The position numbers and the translations under genes were made by a program. The notes under the pieces were generated by a model. The model did not search any database. It was not told the origin of the DNA and was given only the letters and a program-made list of their open reading frames with translations. Shown piece after piece: positions 18,463 through 29,158 of a stretch of 64,000 nt of DNA. The number at the start of each line of letters is the position of its first letter. Position 1 is the first letter of the stretch. This DNA is from CAWHXG01 sp963833235 (lineage in GTDB: Bacteria > Pseudomonadota > Alphaproteobacteria > Rhodobacterales > Rhodobacteraceae), in the NCBI GenBank assembly GCA_963833235.1, contig CAWHXG010000006.1, positions 310,001 to 374,000 of the forward strand, written 5' to 3'.

Positions 18463-19152
18463 TCAGCCGAGCGCGTAGCCGGCGCCACGGACGGTGCGCA
18501 CAGGATCGGCCCCGCCGTGCTGGCAGAGCGCCTTGCGCAGCCGTCCGATATGCACATCGACGGTGCGCGTATCGACGTAGATGTCGCGGCCCCAGACCCT
18601 GTCGAGGAGTTGGTCGCGGCTCCAGACCCGGCCGGGTTTCTCCATGAAGGTGCTCAGCAAGCGAAACTCCGTTGGCCCCAGCTTCAGCGGCTTGTCGGCG
18701 CGGAACACCCTGTGGCTTTCGGCGTCTAAGACGATATCGGTGAATTCCAGCCGCTCGCCCACGGTTGCGGGTCGCGTGCGGCGCAGCTGGGCGCGGACGC
18801 GAGCCATCAGTTCCGCTACCGAATAGGGCTTGATCACGTAGTCGTCGGCGCCCGTCTCTAGCCCGCGCACCCGGTCGACCTCTTCGGAGCGCGCCGAGAG
18901 CATGATTATGGGCAGATGCCTCGTTTCGCTGCGGGTCTTGAGCTGGCGGCAGACCTCGATGCCTGAGACGGAAGGCAGCATCCAGTCGAGCACGATCAGA
19001 TCGGGTGTTTCCTCTCGCACGAGCACAAGCGCCTCTTCGCCGTTCGCGGCACGGGTGACGCGGTAGCCTTCGGTCTCGAGGTTGTAGGCCAGCACCTCGC
19101 GCTGCGCCGGCTCATCCTCGACGATCATGACGGTAGGCTGCGACGGCGCCAT
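18463..19152 (-). CDS. phoB: Phosphate regulon response regulator PhoB
   Basis: OmpR/PhoB-class transcription factor that binds Pho boxes when phosphorylated by PhoR. The 229 residues comprise a receiver domain (about 7-122) with acidic pocket EDE, predicted phospho-acceptor Asp56 in VLDWMLP and conserved Lys108 in IKPY. A winged-helix domain follows (about 130-229) with KLGPTEFRLL, WSRDQLLDRVWG and DVHIGRLRKAL. It is the last gene of the phoR-pst-phoU-phoB cluster on the minus strand, 33 bp after phoU, so it should be autoregulated through the pst Pho box. Confidence 0.95.
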   Translation of the reverse strand: MAPSQPTVMIVEDEPAQREVLAYNLETEGYRVTRAANGEEALVLVREETPDLIVLDWMLPSVSGIEVCRQLKTRSETRHLPIIMLSARSEEVDRVRGLETGADDYVIKPYSVAELMARVRAQLRRTRPATVGERLEFTDIVLDAESHRVFRADKPLKLGPTEFRLLSTFMEKPGRVWSRDQLLDRVWGRDIYVDTRTVDVHIGRLRKALCQHGGADPVRTVRGAGYALG

Positions 19153-19185
19153 AAAGTGTCCTTTCCGCGAGGGGCGATGCGGGGC

Positions 19186-19899
19186 TCAGGCCCCGGGATG
19201 GATCACGAAGGGGGTGCGGTCCTGCTTGGGGCGGACATCCTCGGGCAGCTCGCCGGTGACGAGGTAGATCACCTGCTCGGCGATGGAGGTCACGTGATCG
19301 CCCATCCGCTCGATGTTCTTGGCGATGAAATGCAGGTGCATGCAGCCGGTGATGTTGCGCGGATCCTCCATCATGTAGGTGAGGAACTGCCGGAAGAGCG
19401 CGTTGTACATCTGGTCCACCTCGCTGTCGCGCAGGCGGACGTCATGCGCCAGATCCACGTCGCGGTGGATGTAGCTGTCGAGCGCGTCCTTCAGCATCAG
19501 CTCCACCGCCTTGGCCATGCGCCGCATGTCGGAGGGCGAGCCCTCGATGGGCTGCATCTGAACGAGGACCGAGGTGCGCTTGGCGATGTTCTTGGCATAG
19601 TCGCCGACGCGTTCGAGGTTGGTGCTGATCTTCAGGACCGTGAGCACGGTGCGCAGATCGCCGGCGGTGGGGGCCCGAAGCGCGATCAGGCGCGCGGCCT
19701 CCTGGTTGATGCGCTGCTCCATCTGGTCGATCTCGTGATCGCCGGCGCGCACCTTCTCGGCCAAGTCCTGATCCCGCGTCTCGAGCGATTGCGCGGCATC
19801 GAGAATGGCCACCTCGACCAGCCCGCCCATCCGCATGATGTGGGATTGAACGGCCTCGAGCTCGCGGTCGTAGACCGATGAGATGTGCAGATCTTGCAT
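19186..19899 (-). CDS. phoU: Phosphate signalling protein PhoU
   Basis: Cytoplasmic two-lobed helical protein that links the Pst transporter to PhoR and keeps the Pho response off when phosphate is plentiful. The 237 residues show the paired PhoU motifs: ISTNLERVGDYAKNIAKR (about 91-108) and HFIAKNIERMGDHVTSIAEQ (about 190-209), each with the E..R.GD metal-binding core. It lies 11 bp after pstB and before phoB, the usual order. Confidence 0.95.
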   Translation of the reverse strand: MQDLHISSVYDRELEAVQSHIMRMGGLVEVAILDAAQSLETRDQDLAEKVRAGDHEIDQMEQRINQEAARLIALRAPTAGDLRTVLTVLKISTNLERVGDYAKNIAKRTSVLVQMQPIEGSPSDMRRMAKAVELMLKDALDSYIHRDVDLAHDVRLRDSEVDQMYNALFRQFLTYMMEDPRNITGCMHLHFIAKNIERMGDHVTSIAEQVIYLVTGELPEDVRPKQDRTPFVIHPGA

Positions 19900-19910
19900 G
19901 GCGTCCTGTC

Positions 19911-20779
19911 TCAGCCGATCCGGCCGGTGATGTAGCTTTCGGTGCGCCGGTCCTTGGGGTTGGTGAAGATCTCGCCGGTCTCGCCATACTCGACCAGATG
20001 GCCGAGATGGAAGAAGGCGGTCTTCTGGCTGACCCGCGCGGCCTGCTGCATCGAATGGGTGACGATCACCACGCTGTAATTCTTACGTAGCTCGTCGATC
20101 AGCTCCTCGACCTGAGCCGTGGCGATGGGATCGAGCGCGCTGCAGGGCTCGTCCATCAGCAGGACCTCGGGTTCGGTCGCCACGGCCCGCGCGATGCACA
20201 GGCGCTGCTGCTGGCCGCCGGAAAGGCCGGTGCCGGGCGCTTGGAGGCGGTCCTTCACCTCGTCCCAGATGGCACCGCGGCGCAGGGATTTCTCGACGAT
20301 CTCGTCGAGGTCGGCCTTGTTGCGCGACATGCCGTGGATGCGGGGCCCGTAGGCGACGTTGTCGTAGATCGACTTCGGGAACGGGTTGGGCTTTTGGAAG
20401 ACCATGCCCACCTTGGCGCGCAGCTGCACCGGGTCCACCCGCTTGTCGTAGATGTCCTCGTCGTCGATCTTGATCAGGCCTTCCACGCGGCACACGTCGA
20501 TCGTGTCGTTCATCCGGTTGAGGCAGCGCAGGAAGGTCGACTTGCCGCAGCCCGACGGCCCGATGAAGGCGGTGACGGTCTTGTCGTCGATGTCAACATC
20601 CACGTCCTTGATGGCGTGGTTGTCGCCGTAATAGACCTGCACCTTGCGCGCCGTGATCTTCGTCGGCTGCTCGGGGCGGTTCTTGCTGCCGGCGCGGGCG
20701 GCCTGGCCAGGGCCGGCGAGACTTCCGGCGAGACCTTCGGCGGGGCGATCTTGGCAGGGCGTTCTGCGAGGTCGGTCAT
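19911..20779 (-). CDS. pstB: Phosphate ABC transporter ATPase PstB (frame broken near the N-terminus)
   Basis: Energises high-affinity phosphate import. The protein (about 289 residues) has Walker [10 protein letters not shown], the PstB-specific [19 protein letters not shown], signature LSGGQQQR, Walker [14 protein letters not shown] and H-loop VTHSMQQA. The proper start is ATG 20779 ([10 protein letters not shown], with AAGGA upstream). The frame shifts once near 20690-20710 in a CG-rich stretch just before [20 protein letters not shown], so as written the ATPase core reads in frame with the end of pstA. A single-base sequence error is the simplest explanation. Confidence 0.9.
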
Positions 20780-20797
20780 CTGTCGTTCCTTCCAGGA

Positions 20798-22141
20798 TTA
20801 CCAGCGGCGTTCGAACTGGCGGCGCAGGATGATGGCGATCGCGTTCATGCACACGAGAAAGACCAGCAGCACGATAATCGCCCCCGAGGCCCGTTCCACG
20901 AAGGCCGGGGTCGGACCGCTGGGTCCAGTTGTAGACCTGCACCGGCAGGGCGGAGGCCGGGTCGAACAGCCCCTCGGGCGGGGCCGCGGGAAACTCGCGC
21001 ACGAAGGCCACCATGCCGATCAGCAGAAGCGGCGCGGTCTCGCCAAGCGCCTGGGCGAGGCCGATGATGGTCCCGGTGAGGATGCCGGGGGCGGCGAGCG
21101 GCAGGACGTGGTGGAAGACGCTCTGCATCTTCGAGGCGCCGACGCCGAGGGCGGCGTCGCGGATCGAGGGTGGCACGGATTTCAGCGAGGCGCGGGTCGA
21201 GATGATGATGGTCGGCAGCGTCATCAGGGTCAGCACCAGGCCGCCCACGATGGGCGCCGATTGCGGCAGGCCGGCATAGTTGATGAAGATCGCGAGGCCG
21301 AGGATGCCGAAGACGATCGAGGGCACGGCCGCCAGGTTGGAGATGTTGACCTCGATCACGTCGGTCAGCCAGTTCTTCGGGGCAAATTCCTCGAGATAGA
21401 TGGAGGCGGCGACGCCGATGGGCAAGGCCAGCACCAGCACCACGAGCATCATGTAAAGCGAGCCGAGGATCGCGACGCCGAGGCCGGCGGCTTCGGGCCG
21501 CTGATCCGAGGCGTCGGGATAGGTCAGGAAGTTCCAGTTGAAGCGCTTTTCGATGAAGCCCGCCTCCAGCATCCTGTCGGCGGCGACAAGCTGCTCTGGC
21601 GTCACGTTGCTGTCGAGCGCGGCGCTGGCCATGCTCACCCGGCCCTTCAGGTAGCCGTCGATCCGCCCGTTCACCAGGAATTCGAAGCTTTCGCGCGTGC
21701 CGATCGCCTCGGGTTGGCGATCACGTAGTTGCGCAGCTGCGCCGGCGCCTCCTTCGAGATCATGTCGCCGATCATCTCGTCGGTCAGCCCGTCGACGTCG
21801 CCTTCGATCTGCCGCACGAGAAGCTGCGCGGCGTCGCGGATAAGCGGCGCGTAGCCGAAGGTCGACACCTTCTTGAGGTCCTCGGGGTCGCGGTTGCCGT
21901 TCTCGTCGAGCCGCTCCTGGTTCAGGTTCACGTCCATGACAATAAAGGTCTGGGTGAAGGCCGGAGTCGCACGGCCGAGGATCGTGACCAGCAGGATCAC
22001 GAGGGCAAGGATGCCGATGCCAACGGCGACGGCCCCATAGGTGCGAAACCGGGCCTCGGCGGCGTTGCGCTGCTTGGTGCGCGCATCGAGCTCGAGGATC
22101 GAGCTGCGGCGCCTCGGCGGGGTCGCTGTCGCGTCGGTCAT
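20798..22141 (-). CDS. pstA: Phosphate ABC transporter permease PstA (two frame breaks)
   Basis: Inner-membrane phosphate permease, about 447 residues when reconstructed. It is longer than enteric PstA because of an N-terminal periplasmic domain after the first membrane segment, which is usual in alphaproteobacteria. The core shows [15 protein letters not shown], the substrate-channel loop [17 protein letters not shown] and [11 protein letters not shown]. The ATG at 22141 overlaps the pstC stop (ATGA). Breaks occur near 21716 (a missing C within AACCC/GAG) and near 20912 (an extra G in CCCCGGCC); after the second, the true C-terminus reads on to LRRQFERRW and stop at 20798. Confidence 0.88.
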
Positions 22142-23598
22142 TCGTATTGTTCCCGGTATTCTACGACGACGTAGAGGGCGAAGACGTTCAGCCCCAGCGT
22201 GATGACGAAAAGCGTGATGCCGAGCGCGAAGGCCACGAGGGTTTCGGGCGAGGCGAAGTCGGTGTCGCCGGTCAGCTGGCTGACGATCTTCACCGTCACC
22301 GTGGTCATCGCCTCGAACGGATTGAGGGAGAGCCGCGCCGCCGCCCCCGCGCCCAGAACCACGATCATCGTCTCGCCGATGGCACGGCTGGCCGCCAGCA
22401 GGATGGCGCCGACGATACCCGGCAGCGCCGCCGGCACGACGACCTGCTTGATCGTCTCGGATTTCGTGGCGCCGAGGCCCAGCGAGCCGTCGCGCATGGA
22501 TTGCGGCACCGCGTTCGATGATGTCGTCCGACAGCGACGAGACGAACGGGATCAGCATGACCCCCATCACCACGCCCGCCGTCATCACCGAGGAAGAGCT
22601 GTCGCCGATGCCGAGCGGTCGCGCGAAGTAATCTCGCAGCATCGGGCCGACGGTGATCAGCGCGAAGAGGCCGTAGACGATCGTGGGGATGCCCGCGAGG
22701 ATCTCGATCAGCGGCTTGGCGAAGGCGCGCACCGTGGGCGTGGCGTATTCGGAGAGGTAGATCGCCGCGAAGAGCCCGATGGGCACCGCCACCAGCAGCG
22801 CGATCAGGCTGACGTAGAGCGTGCCCCAGAGCAGCGGCAGGACGCCCAGATCGCTGTCGCCGCCGAAGTTCGGCGCCCAGTTGGTGCCGAAGAAGAACTC
22901 GTGCCATGGATACTGCGAGAGAAGTTCATCGTGCTCAAGAGCATCGAGACGATGATGCCGACGGTGGTTAGGATCGCGATGCGTGGAGGCGATGAGGAGC
23001 AGCGCCAGGATCGCCTGTTCCACCACGTTGCGGGCGCGGAGATCGGGCTGGGTGCGGATGTAGGCGAAGGCAAGGCCGCCAGCCGCGAGGCCAAGCGCCA
23101 CCACCGACATCCAGAAGCCGCTGCGTCGCGGTCATCGTGCGGTAGCGCTGCGCGGCGCGCAGGACCGTCGCGTCGACGTTCGACCCCAAGGCCACGCCGA
23201 CGGCGGCAGCCTGCGCCGAACGTGGTCGAACTCCGTGCGGATGCTGTCCGCCTCCAGGGGGGTCATCTCCCCCATCTCGACCGCGGTATCGAGCCCACCG
23301 GCCACCCGGCGCACATCGGCCATCATCAGGCTGCGGGTATCCGGGTCCGAGGCGACGCTTTGCGAAATGCCGCCGGCCACGCGTCTTCGATGATCGTCGG
23401 CGACGCCACCATCCACACGAGGATGAGCAGGAAGGCGGGCACGATCGCGAAGAGGGTGATGTTCAGCCCGTAATAGGACGGCAGCGAATGCAGCGCCGTA
23501 TGTCGCCGCCAGCCGTCGCCATGGCGCGCTGCCGCCCGAGGACGTAGCCGACGATGCCGATGCGCGAGCAGGACGAGGCTTGACCAGAAAAAGGACAT
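22138..23598 (-). CDS. pstC: Phosphate ABC transporter permease PstC (at least six frame breaks)
   Basis: Partner phosphate permease, about 487 codons overall. Pieces read in turn through different frames: N-terminus [20 protein letters not shown], periplasmic helix [15 protein letters not shown], membrane block [21 protein letters not shown], the EAA region [19 protein letters not shown] and C-terminus [16 protein letters not shown]. Approximate breaks are 23550, 23375, 23205, 23120, 22985, 22925 and 22515. Every domain is present and conserved, which argues for sequence error and not decay. It overlaps pstA by 4 bp; the start at 23598 is the first Met before the first membrane helix. Confidence 0.85.
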
Positions 23599-23677
23599 GG
23601 GATAAGTCGCCCAGAAGTAAAACGGGCTCGGGGCGGCCCGCCCTGGCGCGCCGCCCCTTCGGTCGTTTCGTGAGCGC

Positions 23678-24722
23678 CTACATGGAGGCGTTCATGACCT
23701 CTTCCTCTTCGACGACCGTCTGGGTCTGCTCAAGCTCGGGATCGGCAACGAGGCCGTATCCGAAAGCGGGCCGCCCGGGCCGGCGATGTCGTCGGACACG
23801 AAGAACTCAGCGAATTCCTTCAGGCCCGGATCACGCCGATATGGGCCTTCTTGACGTAGAAGAAGAGGGGGCGCGACACGGGTATTCGCCCGAAGAGATG
23901 GTCTCGGTCGAGGGCATGACGCCGTCCATCGAAGCGACCTTCAGCTTGTCGGTGTTGTTCTCGTAGAACGCCAGACCGAACACGCCGATGCCGTTGGGGT
24001 TGCTGTCGATGCGGGCCAGCGTCTCGGTGTAGTCGCCGTCGATGTCGACGGAGGCGCCGTCGTCGCGGATGGCCATGCAGGAGGCTTCGGCCGCGTCCTC
24101 GTCGCCGCCGGATCTGCATGATCTGCTCCATCGCGCCGCTGTCCTCGCAGCCTTTCAGGATCACCTTCTCCTCGAACACCTCGCGCGTGCCGTGCTTGGT
24201 GCCGGGGATGAACGCGATGATCTCCACCTCGGGAAGGTCGCCCTCGACGTCTGCCCAGTTCGTGGCGGGGTTCGCGGCCATCGCGCCGTCCATCGGCACG
24301 TCCTTGGCCAACGCCTGATACCAGTGGCTCGGCGTGAACTCGTCGTAGGCCGGGCCGTCCATCTGGCTGGCGAAGACGATGCCGTCATAGCCCAGGCGCA
24401 CCTCGATGATGTCGGTCACGCCGGCATCGGCGCAGGCCTGCACCTCGCCTTCGCGGATCTGCCGCGAGGAATTCGCGATGTCGATGGTGTTCTCGCCCAC
24501 GCCCTCGCAGAAACGCTTGAGCCCGGCCGAGGAGCCGCCCGATTCGACGACTGGCGTCGGAAACTCGAAATTCTCGCCAAAGGCTTCGGCGGCGATGTTG
24601 GCATAGGGCAGCACGGTGGACGAGCCGGCGATCTGGACCTGATCGCGGCTTTGCGCGACAGCGGCGGTGGCGGATACCGCGGCGATGGCCAGCGCCGACA
24701 GGGACAGTTCGGCAACGGACAT
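23678..24722 (-). CDS. pstS: Periplasmic phosphate-binding protein PstS (frame breaks in C-terminal third)
   Basis: Captures phosphate in the periplasm. The ATG at 24722 gives a signal peptide ending ATAAVAQ, then QIAGSSTVLPYANIAAEAFGE, SGGSSAGLKRFCEG and IANSSRQIREGE, the family phosphate-site segments. After MEQIMQ near 24110 the frame shifts; later blocks (NGIGVFGLAFYENNTDKLK, SRPLFFYVKKAHIGV, GLKEFAEFFVSD) continue in other frames to the stop at 23678 (breaks near 24110, 23880, 23825 and 23770). It is the first gene after the Pho box and would be the most phosphate-responsive gene of the cluster. Confidence 0.9.
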
Positions 24723-24808
24723 GAATAGCCTCCGAGTGCATGACGGATGCCGCCCGGAACACCCGGGCGGGCATGGCCCACCTGCTACTCCTGTGGCGCA
24801 CGGCTTTT

Positions 24809-24837
24809 GTGACAGTAGAGTTACAGATTTATGACAA
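24809..24837 (-). promoter_or_regulatory. Pho box: three direct 7-mers at 11-bp spacing
   Basis: On the minus strand the sequence reads TTGTCAT, 4 bp, CTGTAAC, 4 bp, CTGTCAC. The plus-strand positions are 24831-24837, 24820-24826 and 24809-24815, so the units repeat every 11 bp exactly as in PhoB-bound Pho boxes (consensus CTGTCAT with 4-bp spacers). The site lies about 87-115 bp upstream of the pstS start and downstream of phoR, so PhoB should activate pstSCAB-phoU-phoB from here. Confidence 0.88.
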
Positions 24838-24863
24838 CCGGCGGAGTCACACCCGGTCATCCC

Positions 24864-25918
24864 TCAAGGCCTTGGCAGAACGACGGAAAAGCAGCTGCCC
24901 TGCCCCGGCTCGCTGGCGATTTTCAGCCGGCCGCGATGGCGGTTGACGATGTGCTTCACGATGGCCAGACCCAAACCGGTTCCACCCATCTCGCGGGCCC
25001 GGTGACTGTCCACGCGGTAGAAACGCTCGGTGAGGCGGTGAAGATAATCGGGTCGATTCCCGGCCCGTCGTCCCGAACGTCGATCTGCAGGGCCGAAGAA
25101 CGCAGCACCGGGTCGCGGTCCACCAGCGAGATCGCGAAGGTCACCTGACCGCCCTCTCCGCCATACTTGATCGCGTTGGCCGCGAGGTTGGTGAAGACCT
25201 GCATAAGCTGGTCCTCGTCGCCGATGAGCGTCGCGTCGACGGCGGGATCGAGCACGCTCAGCTGCACAGCGGCGGCATCGGCCAGCGGCCGCAGCCCCAG
25301 GCAGACGGACCGGACCACGGCCAACACGTCCACCCGCTCGGTCGGCCGCACCCGCTCCTCGCCCTCGACGCGCGAGAGCGCAAGAAGATCGGTGATCAGG
25401 CGGTTCATCCGCTCGGCCTCGCGTTCCATCGTCTGCAGGAACCGATCGCGCGCCGCCGCATCGTTCTTCGCCGGGCCGCGCAGGGTCTCGATGAAGCCCA
25501 GGATCGCCGTGAGCGGCGTCCGCAGCTCGTGGCTGACGTTGGCCACGAAATCGCGGCGCATCTGGCCCGCCGTCTCGAACGAGGTCACATCCTCGAAGCT
25601 GACCATCACCCCACTGTCTCCAGGGCTGACGACCGGGATGCAGCGCACGAGGTACAGCGTTTCCTGGGCGTGGTCCTGGCGGTGGAAGCGGGCCTGACCC
25701 TCTGCGCCGGTATCAAAGGCCGTGGCGATGCATTCGAGCACGCTGGGCTGGCGCAAGACCGCGTAGAAGTGGCGCCCCGTCATCCCGGGGCCAAACATCC
25801 TCTCGGCGGCTGGGTTGAGGGCGCGGACCCGCTCGTCGTCGCCGATCAGCAGCAACGGCAGGGGTATGCCGGCGAGAAGCGCAGATACACTGTCAGTGGC
25901 CAAAGCCATTCCCGTCAC
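24864..25918 (-). CDS. phoR: Phosphate regulon sensor histidine kinase PhoR (one frame break)
   Basis: Kinase/phosphatase for PhoB. The N-terminus goes straight into a PAS domain (about 10-110, [25 protein letters not shown]), with no transmembrane segment ahead of it. The H-box [21 protein letters not shown] (about 124-144), N-box LAANAIKYG and G1 DDGPGID follow. Near 25045 the frame slips; the remaining ATPase segment ([35 protein letters not shown]) is in another frame and stops at 24864. It heads the cluster and is separated from pstS by the Pho box. The start could also be the Met at 25909. Confidence 0.9.
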
Positions 25919-26125
25919 AAATTGCCTGCCGTAAAGTAATTGTCGCTGTTTCCCAAATAAATTGAAGCAACTTGGTAACGCTTGCCGTGTCTACGAAACA
26001 GAGCACTTGCCCTCAGCGGATTCTTGCTCAATTTGGGCGGAATTGCTGGTTACCGGCGGACATGTGATCACGCAGTTCCGTATTTCGCGTGACCGCAACT
26101 TCAGAAACGTAAGGACGACGGACCT

Positions 26126-26527
26126 GTGATCAACAAGGCTGTAGCGTTCCATCCACCGATTATCCTCGTCGTCCAAGAATTCGAAGCGGCCGCCGCCAAG
26201 CATACGGGGCGGGCGCTGGAAGGGGCCGGCGGTGCGCTTCACGCGGTCGCGTTCCAGGCGCTGACCCGCGAATACCTCGACGCCCTGAACCCCGGGATCG
26301 TTCTGTGCAGCCTCTTCTCCGCCAGGTTCGATTGCATGGACGTGGCCGGGGTTCTCGCGGAAGCGGAATATTCCGGTCGCCTGCAGATCCTCAGCATCCC
26401 CCTGCCCCGGCCCCACCTCGTACTTCTGGAGTTGAAGCAGTCCTTCCCCACGCTCGACATCGAGTTCGTCGCCCTGCCGGAACGCCCGGCGCAGGCCATC
26501 AGGAAACCGCGGACAGGGCACGCCTGA
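26126..26527 (+). CDS. Small receiver-like protein of unknown function
   Basis: A 133-residue cytoplasmic protein with a GTG start; AAGGACG lies about 10 bp upstream. The alternating beta/alpha pattern (IILVVQEFEAA; NPGIVLCSLF; GRLQILSIPLP) resembles a CheY-like receiver fold, but the acidic pocket and the conserved Asp after the third strand are replaced (IVLCSLFS), so it is probably not a classical phospho-acceptor. It is divergent from phoR (207 bp between the starts) and its last 29 bp overlap the 3' end of the convergent PLP-enzyme gene. The function is not known. Confidence 0.6.
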   Translation: MINKAVAFHPPIILVVQEFEAAAAKHTGRALEGAGGALHAVAFQALTREYLDALNPGIVLCSLFSARFDCMDVAGVLAEAEYSGRLQILSIPLPRPHLVLLELKQSFPTLDIEFVALPERPAQAIRKPRTGHA

Positions 26528-27698
26528 AGCGGTCCAGCACCCAATCGGTTTCTTCGATCCCCACAGACACGCGGATCGTGCCCTCCGTGATGCCGATCGA
26601 ACGGCGCGCCGCTTCGGTAAGGCCGCGATGCGAGGAGGAGGCGGGATGCGACAGGGTCGTCGCCACGTCGCCGAGGGTCGGCGCGAAGGGCAGGTCGGCG
26701 GCGGCCCGCACGAACGCGTTCGCCGCGTCGCGCCCGCCCGCCAGATCGAAGGTGACCATGTTGCCGTTGCGGCCCCGCAGCAGGCTGTGCGCGCGCGCGC
26801 GATCGGGGTGGTCCTCCCGCCCCGGATAAGCGACCCGCGCGACGGCGGCGTGATCGGGAAGCGTATCCGCCAGAGCTGTTGCGGTGGCGCAGGCACGGTC
26901 GTAGCGCAGGGCGAAGCTGTGCAGGCCGCGTTCCGCCATCCAGCAATCCCACGGGCTCGGCGTCATCCCGAAGGTGGTGATGGCGGTCAGCAGGCGCTGC
27001 CGGACCTCGGGGTCGCGCGCCGCCACGTAGCCCAGCGTCACGTCGGAATGCCCGGCGAGCAGCTTGGTGACCGAATGCAGCACGATGTCGGCGCCCATGT
27101 CGATGCCGCGCAGGGCTGCCGGCGTGGTGAACGTGTTGTCGACCACCAGCAGCGCCCCGGCCTCGCGGGCGACCGCCGCGGCGCCGTTCATGTCCGTCAG
27201 GCGCAGCGTCGGGTTGGAGACGACCTCAACGAGAATCAGCTTTGTCTGCGGGGTCACCGCCGCGCGCAGGGCGTCCGCATCGGTGGGATCGGCAAGGCTC
27301 GTCGCGATCCCGAGGCGCGGCAAGTCCTCGCGCATCAATCGCAGGGAGCGCCCGTAAAGCTGCGTGCCGCCGATCACGTGGTCGCCGCTGTGGGGCAGCC
27401 CAAGCAGCACCGCCGCCACCGCCGCCATGCCGGAGCCGGTCATCAGCCCGCCGCTCATGCCTTCGAGCGCGTCGATCTTGGCGGCCAGGACGTCGGCATT
27501 GGCATGGCCCTCGCGGGCATAGCTGTAACCGGCGACCCGCCCCTCGTACTGGGCGTCGAGCGCATCGGGATCGTCCGACACGTGGGCGACGGAGGGTTGC
27601 AGCGGCGTGCCCAAGGGGCGGCTGGCGCTTTGCGGCCAGGGCATGCGGCGCACCGGCGTGCCGGGGGCTGCGGGTTTGCCCCGCCCATCGGCGCTCAT
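26499..27698 (-). CDS. PLP-dependent Cys/Met metabolism enzyme (cystathionine synthase/lyase family)
   Basis: Trans-sulfuration-type enzyme of 399 residues. Key features: [21 protein letters not shown] near 60-80, the MTGSGMAA phosphate-binding block near 86-93, [10 protein letters not shown] near 185-194 and the PLP-binding Lys212 in [13 protein letters not shown]. Specific activity (cystathionine gamma-synthase, beta-lyase, methionine gamma-lyase) cannot be separated by eye. The start at 27698 overlaps the carbonic anhydrase stop (ATGA), which removes an arginine-rich out-of-frame extension. It is the third gene of a gmk-carbonic anhydrase-PLP operon. Confidence 0.88.
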   Translation of the reverse strand: MSADGRGKPAAPGTPVRRMPWPQSASRPLGTPLQPSVAHVSDDPDALDAQYEGRVAGYSYAREGHANADVLAAKIDALEGMSGGLMTGSGMAAVAAVLLGLPHSGDHVIGGTQLYGRSLRLMREDLPRLGIATSLADPTDADALRAAVTPQTKLILVEVVSNPTLRLTDMNGAAAVAREAGALLVVDNTFTTPAALRGIDMGADIVLHSVTKLLAGHSDVTLGYVAARDPEVRQRLLTAITTFGMTPSPWDCWMAERGLHSFALRYDRACATATALADTLPDHAAVARVAYPGREDHPDRARAHSLLRGRNGNMVTFDLAGGRDAANAFVRAAADLPFAPTLGDVATTLSHPASSSHRGLTEAARRSIGITEGTIRVSVGIEETDWVLDRFRRALSAVS

Positions 27699-28221
27699 GG
27701 CAGCGGCTCGCAGCCGTCTCGGAACGCCCGCATCTTGCCCCTGTAGCGCTCGGCGGAGGCGGCGAGCCCGGCGCGGGCGGCCTCGTCCAGCGGTCGCACG
27801 ACCTTGCCGGGCACGCCCATCACCAGAGAGCCGTCGGGGATCACCTTGCCTTCGGTGATCAGGGCGCCGGCGCCGATCAGGCAATCCTGTCCGACTTGTG
27901 CGCCGTTCATCACCATGGCCCCCATGCCGACCAGCGACCTGTCGCCGATGGTGCAGCCATGCAGAAGGGCCCGATGCCCGATGGTGCAGTCCCGCCCGAC
28001 GGTGAGCGGAAAGCCTGGATCGGTGTGAAAGACGCAGTTCTCCTGCACATTGCTGCCCTCTCCCACCACGATCGCCTCGTTGTCCCCCCGCAGGGTCGCC
28101 CCGAACCAGACGGAGACGCCGCGGCCAAGGGTCACCAGGCCGATCACGTTGGCATCGGGCGCGACCCAGAAATCCCCGCCGTCCGGCAGGGTCGGTGAGG
28201 TGCCGTCCAAAGCATAGAGCG

Positions 28222-28225
<4 letters not shown>
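27695..28225 (-). CDS. Gamma-carbonic anhydrase-like hexapeptide-repeat protein
   Basis: A 176-residue left-handed beta-helix trimer of the gamma-class carbonic anhydrase/YrdA family. Hexapeptide repeats run from about 25 to 145 ([44 protein letters not shown]). The zinc histidine positions typical of the family are visible in [13 protein letters not shown]. Members include active gamma-carbonic anhydrases and uncharacterised homologues, so activity is inferred. It is coupled at both ends by 4-bp overlaps, with gmk upstream and the PLP enzyme downstream. Confidence 0.9.
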
Positions 28226-28869
<644 letters not shown>

Positions 28870-29158
28870 CTCTGTCGGTCATGGCAGGGGATCGGGCGAT
28901 CGCGTCAGGCGGGGCTTGGGGGATGCCCGCCCGAGCGTCAAGAGCGAACCCGCGCCGGGCCGATCTCCCCGCAACGGCCGGTCGAACTGACCCCTGCAAG
29001 TTAACCAGCCATTAAGATGACCCGTCGCATTTGCGGTATGTTGTGCGAAATAGCGAGGGACATCGACGGACAGGTCGCAGACGCTCCTTTCCGTTGGCTT
29101 TCCGCCGGAGCCGCCTGCCGGCGCCCGCCTTGAATACAACATGATGCGAGTTTGAGAT

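Noticed and set aside
19911..21674. A natural PstA-PstB fusion protein of 587 residues
   Set aside because: The joint residues are arginine/proline-rich nonsense, and the true pstA stop and pstB start with a ribosome site are visible in the other frame.
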